The notes under the pieces: model-generated
What the model saw: the letters and a program-made list of their open reading frames with translations, nothing else
Database searches by the model: none
What the model was told of the DNA's origin: nothing
Shown: one piece after another, positions 1 through 4,398 of the stretch
How positions within the stretch are numbered: the first letter of the stretch is position 1
How the letters are laid out: each line of letters opens with the position of its first letter
Position numbers and translations under genes: made by a program
DNA from: Spirochaetales bacterium
GTDB taxonomy: Bacteria > Spirochaetota > Spirochaetia > DTKZ01
Reading direction: 5' to 3'
Length of the DNA stretch: 5,725 nucleotides
Assembly: GCA_031280945.1 (NCBI GenBank)
Contig: JAITGB010000152.1
Span: 1 to 5,725 of the forward strand

Positions 1-222
1 GCGTTCGGCGGCGCTGATTTTTGATTGGGGGCTTCCGGCTTGCGGGTTTGCGGGCTGCGCCGCCGGGGTTGTAGAGGACGCGGAGAGCTGGGATGCTCCC
101 CACCTTCCGCCGAGGAGGCCCCGAAGCGCCGCGGCCCCGCCGCCGCGCAGGGCGAAAAAGGCTGCTCCTGATAACAGTATGAGCGCGGCGGCGGTTATCA
201 TCTTTTTTTTCGTACGTTTCAT
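1..222 (-). CDS. N-terminal part of an exported or membrane-anchored protein of unknown function (runs off the left edge)
   Basis: The first 74 codons are open with no stop up to the window edge, so the gene is truncated by the window and not necessarily broken. The ATG is preceded by a good ribosome binding site, GGAAGGA at 229-235, six bases upstream, which fixes the start. The protein begins with a basic cluster (MKRTKKK), then a hydrophobic stretch at about residues 8-24 (MITAAALILLSGAAFFA). This reads as a signal peptide or single membrane anchor. After it come Gly/Ala/Arg-rich residues to about 43, then a Ser/Thr/Pro/Ala/Gln-rich stretch typical of a flexible extracytoplasmic linker. 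It starts 15 bases after the stop of the TPR gene, whose stop codon adjoins this binding site, so coupled translation in one operon is likely. I do not recognise the family; too little of the protein is visible. Confidence 0.72.
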   Translation of the reverse strand, partial: MKRTKKKMITAAALILLSGAAFFALRGGGAAALRGLLGGRWGASQLSASSTTPAAQPANPQAGSPQSKISAAER

Positions 223-237
223 GTGTGTTCCTTCCCT

Positions 238-1926
238 CTAATCGTCTATGTCAATGTCGGAGCGGTGTTCTATAATGTCTTCTTTCTCTGCCGCGAGGTT
301 ACTTGCGTTATCCGCCGACAGATGGAGTGAGCGTTCTATTTCGTCACGGAAGACTCTCTGCCTTTCTTCTTCCCTTTGGCGGCGTTGGTCTTCCGCGGCC
401 TGAGTATTCGCTTCCTGGGCGCGTCTCTGGTTTTCTTCGCTGCGCTGACGGGAGGTTTGTCTTTCTTCGTCCGCTCTGGGCCTTTGGTTGTCCGGTTGTC
501 TTTGCGCGGCCTGGTCCTGCCTCTGTTCAGCGGATTGTCTTCTTTCTTCTTCGGTTTGGGCGCGGCGGTCTGCGGTGCGGTTTGGGTTTTCCCCGGGGCC
601 GCGCTGGTCCTGCCGTCTTTGGCCCTCAGGCTGGCGGGCGGCTGGTTCCTGAGGCTGGTCATTATAACGGCGCTCCTCGTTATACTGTCTTTGGTTCGGC
701 GGAGGCTGGCGCTGCTCACCGTAAGGCTGTTGGCTGCGCTGGTTATTGTAAGGCTGCTCATCGTTGGGCTGCCGGCTTCGGTTGTCGTAGCGGTTTTCCT
801 CGTTGTAGCGGCTTTGCGCTGCCGGCTGCCTTTGCTGGTCATCGTAGCGGCGCTCCTCGTCATACTGTCTTTGGTTCGGCGGGGCCTGCCGCTGGCCGTC
901 ATAGCGGCGCTGGTCATCGTACTGTCTTTGGCTCAAGGGTTCCTGCCGCCGCTCGTCGTAAGGCTGTTGGCTGCGCTGGTTATTGTAAGGCTGCTCATCG
1001 TTGGGCTGCCGGCTTCGGTTGTCGTAGCGGTTTTCCTCGTTGTAGCGGTTTTGGGCTGCCGGCTGTCTTTGCTGGTCATCGTAGCGGCGCTCCTCGTCAT
1101 AGCGGCGCGGGTCATTGTAGGGGCTTTGGCCGTCATAGGGCCTTTGGGTATCGTAGCGGCGCTCGTCGTCGTAGGGTCTTTGGCCCGGCGGCTGTCCGTT
1201 CTGGTTGTCGTAGGGGCGCGGGTCATTGTTCCGGCGGCGCGGGTCGTCTGCGGCTATACGGCGCTCTTCTCCGGGGGCCCCTCGCTGTTCTTCTTCCTGA
1301 CGGCGCTCTTCGGCCAAACGCTGTTTTTCTTCCTGCTGCCGCGCTTCTTCTTCAAGACGCTGAACTGCTTTGTGGGTTTCTCTGCCTTCAAGGAGGCGCA
1401 TCATTTCTTCTATGCGGCTGCGCTGGGGCGTTCCGGGTTCAAGGGCGAGGTAGCTCCTGTAATCGGACAGGGCTTCTTCGGGGCTGTCCCGCCTTACGTG
1501 TATGTTTGCGCGGTTCAGGTATGCGTCGGTCAGGGCTCCGTTCAGTTCGATTGCGCGGGAATACATTTCCCGCGCCTTTTCCGTGTCGCCCTTGGCGTAA
1601 TAGTTGTTTCCCATGTTAAAGAAGAGGACGTCTTTGTGCAGAAAGGCTGCGTCGAGGCCCCTCTGCATGATGGCTATTGCCCTGTCGTTGTTTCCGAGCT
1701 GTTCGTAGGCTATGCCGAGGTAGAGGTAAATCTTTTCGTTGCGGGGGTCCTGCAAAAGGGCGTTTTCCAGAGGGGTAACGGCTTCTCTGGGCTTATTTTG
1801 CATGAAAAGCTCTTCCCCTTTCTGGAAAGAGGATTGTCCATACAGATTCCCCGCGCTGAAAAACAGCCCTGTGAGAAAAAGACAGGCCAGAATACCGGTA
1901 TTCGCCTTAAAAAAAAGTTTCTGCAT
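238..1926 (-). CDS. Exported TPR protein with a long disordered Arg/Gln/Tyr/Asp-rich repeat tail
   Basis: A 562-residue protein. Residues 1-30 are a signal peptide (basic MQKLFFK, hydrophobic core, likely cleavage near LYG-Q at 30-31). Four tandem TPR-like units follow at about 33-66, 67-100, 101-134 and 135-168, with the usual pattern of G/A at helix A and an Ala-rich helix B ending in a Pro (e.g. LQDPRN, ALEPGTP). These normally form a protein-binding superhelix. Residues 185-215 are a charged Glu/Arg/Gln helix or coiled coil. Residues 220-430 are low complexity, with recurrent RRYDD, QRPYD and YNEENRYDN motifs, and include a 79-residue internal duplication. Residues 430-530 are again Arg/Gln/Glu-rich, and the C-terminus is acidic (DIDIDD). 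The start is set by the signal peptide, but there is no normal ribosome binding site: only AGGG touching the ATG. The gene lies 28 bases after the upstream lipoprotein gene. Function is unknown; a periplasmic or envelope scaffold is my inference from export plus TPR. Confidence 0.88.
   Translation of the reverse strand: MQKLFFKANTGILACLFLTGLFFSAGNLYGQSSFQKGEELFMQNKPREAVTPLENALLQDPRNEKIYLYLGIAYEQLGNNDRAIAIMQRGLDAAFLHKDVLFFNMGNNYYAKGDTEKAREMYSRAIELNGALTDAYLNRANIHVRRDSPEEALSDYRSYLALEPGTPQRSRIEEMMRLLEGRETHKAVQRLEEEARQQEEKQRLAEERRQEEEQRGAPGEERRIAADDPRRRNNDPRPYDNQNGQPPGQRPYDDERRYDTQRPYDGQSPYNDPRRYDEERRYDDQQRQPAAQNRYNEENRYDNRSRQPNDEQPYNNQRSQQPYDERRQEPLSQRQYDDQRRYDGQRQAPPNQRQYDEERRYDDQQRQPAAQSRYNEENRYDNRSRQPNDEQPYNNQRSQQPYGEQRQPPPNQRQYNEERRYNDQPQEPAARQPEGQRRQDQRGPGENPNRTADRRAQTEEERRQSAEQRQDQAAQRQPDNQRPRADEERQTSRQRSEENQRRAQEANTQAAEDQRRQREEERQRVFRDEIERSLHLSADNASNLAAEKEDIIEHRSDIDIDD
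721..1101 (-). repeat. Near-identical 144-bp direct repeats inside the TPR gene (237-bp period)
   Basis: Bases 721-864 and 958-1101 match at all but three positions when aligned by eye, and 721-811 equals 958-1048 exactly. The offset of 237 bases is exactly 79 codons, so the two copies encode the same peptide block (around residues 276-323 and 355-402) with few changes, such as AAQNRYN versus AAQSRYN. Near identity at the DNA level, including third positions, points to a recent duplication or ongoing gene conversion. Loss or gain of one unit would keep the reading frame. Confidence 0.9.
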
Positions 1927-1954
1927 CCCTATTAAATATAATCGGCTTTGTTGA

Positions 1955-2560
1955 TTACTTCTGTATGGATTTTACGGACATGAACAGGTCGAAGTAAGCC
2001 TCCTCTTCGCCTTCGGTGAGAACTTCGGGATTGACGAAAAGGTCAATCATCATAAATTCGCCGGAGGGAAGATAGTATACTCCCCGCGTGAGGCGGACGG
2101 GCGGGGAGCCTTTTTTTTCCGCGCCGGGGCCGCCGCCGCCGGATACGGCTTCCATTGTAACAAGGATAAAGTCGTTTGTCTCGATTAAGCGCGTGGCGAC
2201 GCTTGCCACGCCCAGAAGCGCGGAGAGGTTCTTTTCGTATTCGTAGATGGCATCGCGGGGTTCGGCGTAAGCTGCCGCGGGCTTTTCCAGCGTAACTGAG
2301 GAAACGAGTATGCCTGCTCCGGCGGAGGCTTTGCGAAAAGCTGCGCGGGGTAGAGCGGCGAGGGGGGGTACCGAAGCGGTCTGTGCCGTGAGTTTTTTGA
2401 AGGTTTCATCTTTGAGGGGTTCAAATCCCTGGGGAAGAAGCAGGGTAACGGGGGGCTCTTGAAGCGTTACAAGGGGGGACTGCTCCTTCCCTGCGCAGGA
2501 GAAAAGGACAAGGGAAAAAACAAGTGTGGAAAAAAGGATTCGGCGTACTGGTTTTTTCAT
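1955..2560 (-). CDS. Lipoprotein of unknown family, 201 residues
   Basis: The N-terminus MKKPVRRILFSTLVFSLVLF followed by SC gives a lipoprotein signal with a relaxed lipobox LFSC and the lipidated Cys at residue 22. The mature protein should be tethered to the outer face of a membrane. The mature part starts with VTLLLPQGFEPL (residues 38-49), has an Ala-rich middle (about 60-100), a helical DAIYEYEKNL segment, and a strand-rich end with FILVTMEAV, a GGGG linker (141-144), RGVYYLPSGEFMMIDLFVN and an acidic EGEEEAYFDLF helix. The order 'PxGF, strands, final helix' is loosely reminiscent of PsbP/DcrB-like lipoproteins, but this is only an impression. No clear ribosome binding site precedes the ATG: a GGGG lies 10 or more bases away. 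It sits 24 bases after the preceding lipoprotein gene and 28 before the TPR gene, suggesting one operon. Family and role are not recognised. Confidence 0.85.
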   Translation of the reverse strand: MKKPVRRILFSTLVFSLVLFSCAGKEQSPLVTLQEPPVTLLLPQGFEPLKDETFKKLTAQTASVPPLAALPRAAFRKASAGAGILVSSVTLEKPAAAYAEPRDAIYEYEKNLSALLGVASVATRLIETNDFILVTMEAVSGGGGPGAEKKGSPPVRLTRGVYYLPSGEFMMIDLFVNPEVLTEGEEEAYFDLFMSVKSIQK

Positions 2561-2584
2561 TGTTTTGATTTACCCCGCGTCTGG

Positions 2585-3091
2585 CTATGAATTGATGTCG
2601 TCCCGAACCTGCCGGCAGTATTCAAGGAAAACTTCCGGCGGCGTACAATCGTACTGTGTTCCGTCGAGAATAACAACAAGTAAGAGGGCGGGTTCTTCAA
2701 GCAGTTTGAGAAACTTTTCGCCGGGAAGCTGGGTGGTTATGCGCAGTTTGTTGTCTTTCAGTTCGGCAAACAGTTTGGTTATGTTTTCAAGGGGATATTC
2801 GGCTCCGCTTGCTGTAAAAAAGGCGGAAGAGACTGTTCTGGGCATACTGCCGCTCTTTACAAGGGATATGTTGCAGGCGGCGGGGCTGCCGGGCATATTG
2901 CGGTAGGTAATGTCAACTTCCACATCGAGGGTTTTCGCCTCCCAGCGTGTGGGGGGAAGAAAATACTGAAAAACTCCTGGGGCTACGGGAAAGATGTTTA
3001 CGTATTTTGCGCTTGTGCAGCCTAGTGCAAGGAGTACAAGAACGAGTAGCGGGAGGTGATGTATGCCGCCGGCTTTTTTTATGATACGCAT
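2585..3091 (-). CDS. Lipoprotein of unknown family, 168 residues
   Basis: From the ATG at 3089-3091 the protein has a basic start (MRIIKK), a hydrophobic core (LPLLVLVLLALG) and a lipobox LALGC with the lipidated Cys at residue 25. The mature protein includes an aromatic stretch (VFQYFLPPTRWEAKTLDVEV), an ITYRNMPGSPAACNISL segment, and a C-terminal half with alternating strand-like segments (LRITTQL, ALLLVVILDGTQYD) and two further Cys residues (in YDCTPPE and LEYCRQ). A longer frame from a TTG at 3118 exists, but that TTG lies in the T-tract of the preceding gene's terminator, so I prefer the ATG. Neither start has a ribosome binding site. It is probably the first gene of the four-gene minus-strand group. 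I do not recognise the family; a cell-envelope location is the only firm statement. Confidence 0.8.
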   Translation of the reverse strand: MRIIKKAGGIHHLPLLVLVLLALGCTSAKYVNIFPVAPGVFQYFLPPTRWEAKTLDVEVDITYRNMPGSPAACNISLVKSGSMPRTVSSAFFTASGAEYPLENITKLFAELKDNKLRITTQLPGEKFLKLLEEPALLLVVILDGTQYDCTPPEVFLEYCRQVRDDINS

Positions 3092-3116
3092 AGGGTTTAT
3101 TCTGTTAATGTACTGC

Positions 3117-3150
3117 AAAAATGCGGGGATAACAAGGCGTTATCCCCGCA
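3117..3150 (-). terminator. Intrinsic terminator of the TRL-like lipoprotein gene
   Basis: A perfect 12-bp inverted repeat (TGCGGGGATAAC at 3122-3133 and its complement at 3139-3150) encloses a 5-base loop. On the minus strand the stem is followed directly by five T residues (3121-3117). It begins 11 bases after the stop of the 100-residue lipoprotein gene and has a T-tract only in that direction. This separates that gene from the operon downstream, unless read-through supplies some of the operon's transcript. Confidence 0.9.
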
Positions 3151-3161
3151 GGGCGTTACTT

Positions 3162-3464
3162 TTATTCTCCGGTAACGATAGTGGTGTACCGTCCGAAAAT
3201 GCCCAGAATGCCAAAGCTCTGAACGTCAACAGTGGCTATTTTGGTAATGCCTCCGGCCTTTGCGGCTGCTTGAACCCCTCTGTCGCCCTGAGCGAAAACG
3301 TGGAGGACATTAATGGACTCCGCCTGGCCGACTTTGGAACCGACGGGGGCTCCTGTGGCTGCTACGGGGCGGGTTGATAGGTCAATGGCGGCTACGTCAA
3401 CGCTGGGGCAGCCAATGAGTGAACCCGATACGACGAGTAAGGCTATGATAGCGATTTTTTTCAT
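3162..3464 (-). CDS. TRL-like small lipoprotein
   Basis: A 100-residue protein with an excellent start: ATG preceded by AAGGAG (3470-3475) five bases away. Residues 1-18 are a lipoprotein signal (MKKIAIIALLVVSGSLIG) and Cys19 completes the lipobox LIGC. The rest matches what I know of the TRL-like family of small bacterial lipoproteins: a VGSKVGQAESI strand at 41-51, a GDRGVQAAAKAGGITKI core at 60-76 (the hallmark 'D/N-x-G-x-x-x-AAxxGGI-x-x-I'), then VDVQSFGILGIF and a TTIVTGE end at 94-100. Family members are typically around this length and their biochemical role is not established; some bacteria carry several copies. It is transcribed alone, with its own terminator at 3117-3150. I could not identify a convincing promoter; TATAAA at 3493-3498 has no matching -35. 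Confidence 0.87.
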   Translation of the reverse strand: MKKIAIIALLVVSGSLIGCPSVDVAAIDLSTRPVAATGAPVGSKVGQAESINVLHVFAQGDRGVQAAAKAGGITKIATVDVQSFGILGIFGRYTTIVTGE

Positions 3465-3480
3465 ACAAACTCCTTGTTTA

Positions 3481-3722
3481 TGAAAAAATATGATTTATAG
3501 GCTGCCAACAGCAGCCCCCTTGCGGGCATACAGGAACAGGGCCGCGGGGCGGCTTTCCTCAGGAAATGCGGGAGCGTTGTTACGGTATTTTTTCGGCCTC
3601 ATTATATAATAACTATAAGCGAATGATGTGGAGAAAAGCGAATTAAACGTTTGAAAATTTGGGTGTAAAATATGCGGATTTCCGCTATTAGATAGTTGAC
3701 ACGATGAAACCGCGGCGCAAAA
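3481..3722. other. Intergenic stretch upstream of the TRL-like gene, no gene seen
   Basis: No supported gene is present. Short open frames on the minus strand lack ribosome binding sites. Visible small items are a 6-bp stem with 5-base loop (GGCTGC 3500-3505, GCAGCC 3511-3516), a 13-base palindrome TTTCCTCAGGAAA (3554-3566), an AT-rich palindrome ATTATATAAT (3601-3610), an 8-base direct repeat AAGCGAAT (3617-3624, 3636-3643), and a perfect TTGACA (3696-3701) with no good -10 box at 16-18 bases. Confidence 0.5.
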
Positions 3723-3802
<80 letters not shown>

Positions 3803-3938
3803 GCGCGAAATCTGTATGCGGCGGCAGCGAGGCTGAAAACTCATAGAGTGGAGTTTTTATACAACGGTTTTTCAAAAATGTCAATAGGAATTTTGTCTGA
3901 CAACAGGGCCAGCGCATATAAACTTTTTTTGTGTGTGA

Positions 3939-3958
3939 GGGAGGGCTTTCGGCCTCCC
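3939..3958. repeat. Hairpin GGGAGG / CCTCCC
   Basis: A perfect 6-bp stem (3939-3944 with 3953-3958) surrounds an 8-base loop GCTTTCGG. There is no T-tract on either side, so it is not an intrinsic terminator. It marks the left end of the structured cassette. Confidence 0.6.
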
Positions 3959-3994
3959 GGCGGGGGTTCGGGGGCGGAGCCTCCGTCCGCGCAA

Positions 3995-4060
3995 GGGATA
4001 GAAGCGGAAATCCCGCAGAAAAGCCGAAGGCTTTTTGAGGAATTGGAGCGGATAGCCCCC
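3995..4060 (+). repeat. Two related 20-base boxes (GGRATWGRAGCGGAWAKCCC) flanking a hairpin
   Basis: Box 1 is GGGATAGAAGCGGAAATCCC (3995-4014) and box 2 is GGAATTGGAGCGGATAGCCC (4039-4058). They agree at 15 of 20 positions, including an invariant AGCGGA core. Box 1 folds as GGGAT/ATCCC with the AGCGGA core in a 10-base loop. Box 2 places the same core in the apical part of a longer stem. Between them lies a 7-bp hairpin (AAAAGCC 4019-4025, GGCTTTT 4029-4035, loop GAA). Similar boxes seem familiar to me from bacterial intergenic DNA, but I cannot name a described family. Confidence 0.6.
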
Positions 4061-4068
4061 CTCAAAAA
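4032..4068. repeat. 9-bp inverted repeat enclosing box 2
   Basis: TTTTTGAGG (4032-4040) is perfectly complementary to CCTCAAAAA (4060-4068). The T-run at its left arm is also the right arm of the AAAAGCC/GGCTTTT hairpin (4019-4035). The two stems therefore cannot form at once, giving a pair of mutually exclusive folds on the plus-strand transcript. Confidence 0.65.
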
Positions 4069-4111
4069 CGCGATTAGGACTACAGCCACGTAATGCTGGT
4101 ACGACGCACTT

Positions 4112-4166
4112 AGCCTGATTTTGCGTAATAGATAAAATCCGCGTTTTATCGGGCTGGGGGTTTTTT
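4112..4166 (+). repeat. Overlapping stem-loops before a T-tract
   Basis: Three pairings share bases: GATTTT (4117-4122) with AAAATC (4134-4139); GATAAAA (4131-4137) with TTTTATC (4144-4150), loop of six; and an outer AGCCTGAT (4112-4119) with ATCGGGCT (4148-4155), one G-U pair. Five G and six T residues follow (4156-4166). The layout is loosely like an attenuator, but the T-tract is not directly next to a stem, so I do not call a terminator. Confidence 0.35.
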
Positions 4167-4187
4167 ACGGCCGCAGGCCGTAAAAAA
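4161..4187. repeat. Perfect 12-bp palindrome with T-run first and A-run last
   Basis: TTTTTTACGGCC (4161-4172) and its exact complement (4176-4187) flank a 3-base loop GCA. The polarity is the reverse of an intrinsic terminator: on either strand the T-run forms the 5' arm and no T-tract follows the stem. Possible roles are a REP-like element, a protein-binding site or a cruciform; none is shown by the sequence. Confidence 0.8.
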
Positions 4188-4239
4188 TGCGCCCAATATA
4201 CTTAAAAGATATGCGATATAGTTCCTAATTTGCCCAATA

Positions 4240-4257
4240 ATGTGAATAAAATCACGA
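4240..4257. promoter_or_regulatory. Candidate CRP/FNR-family or Rex operator upstream of adhE
   Basis: TGTGAATAAAATCACG (4241-4256) has symmetric GTGA and TCAC arms six bases apart. This is close to the CRP-type pattern TGTGA-N6-TCACA and also to the Rex pattern TTGTGAA-N4-TTCACAA, with a few mismatches in the right arm. Its centre lies about 91 bases before the transcription start predicted from the promoter at 4305-4333, a distance compatible with upstream activation. Rex, a redox sensor that commonly controls adhE, usually overlaps the promoter instead. A chance match in AT-rich DNA is possible. Confidence 0.35.
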
Positions 4258-4304
4258 TAAACGAAATTTTTTAGTAAAAACGGAGAAAAATCGAAAATAT
4301 TGTG

Positions 4305-4333
4305 TTGACAGGTTTTATTTTTTTCTGTACTCT
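4305..4333 (+). promoter_or_regulatory. Likely sigma70-type promoter of adhE
   Basis: A perfect -35 box TTGACA (4305-4310) is followed after 17 bases by TACTCT (4328-4333), a weak -10 box matching the consensus at three positions. The predicted start at about 4340 would give a leader of roughly 59 bases to the adhE ATG. The spacing and perfect -35 favour this call; the poor -10 suggests that an activator may be required. Confidence 0.45.
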
Positions 4334-4398
4334 GGGGACGAAACTTGTGCAGTAACGGGATTTTATACATATATCAACCGGAAACAAGGAGCTGTCCT

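Larger units (their letters stand above)
3803..4190. other. Structured non-coding cassette between the CTTG array and the adhE promoter region
   Basis: This stretch has no supported protein gene but is unusually dense in inverted repeats. It holds a GGGAGG/CCTCCC hairpin, two related GC-rich boxes around an AAAAGCC/GGCTTTT hairpin, a 9-bp stem, the overlapping stems at 4112-4155, and a 12-bp palindrome at 4161-4187. Part of it is markedly GC-rich (3940-4016), while the DNA from 4190 to the adhE start is AT-rich. It could be a dispersed repetitive element or an uncharacterised small RNA; the sequence alone does not decide which. Confidence 0.5.

Noticed and set aside
376..1935. A long open frame of 519 codons on the plus strand opposite the TPR gene, and a second of 438 codons at 303-1619
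   Set aside because: They mirror the low-complexity, GC-biased minus-strand gene. Their products are repetitive Leu/Val/Ala or Gly/Ala/Arg-rich strings without a recognisable domain, whereas the minus strand gives a signal peptide and TPR units.
3092..3118. TTG start extending the 168-residue lipoprotein by nine residues
   Set aside because: The codon lies in the terminator T-tract, lacks a ribosome binding site, and the ATG at 3091 already gives a complete lipoprotein signal.
4161..4187. The 12-bp palindrome read as a bidirectional terminator
   Set aside because: The T-run forms the 5' arm of the stem on both strands, so no T-tract follows the hairpin.
4146..4370. 74-codon minus-strand open frame over the adhE upstream region
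   Set aside because: No ribosome binding site, no domain, and it covers the palindrome, the operator candidate and the adhE promoter.
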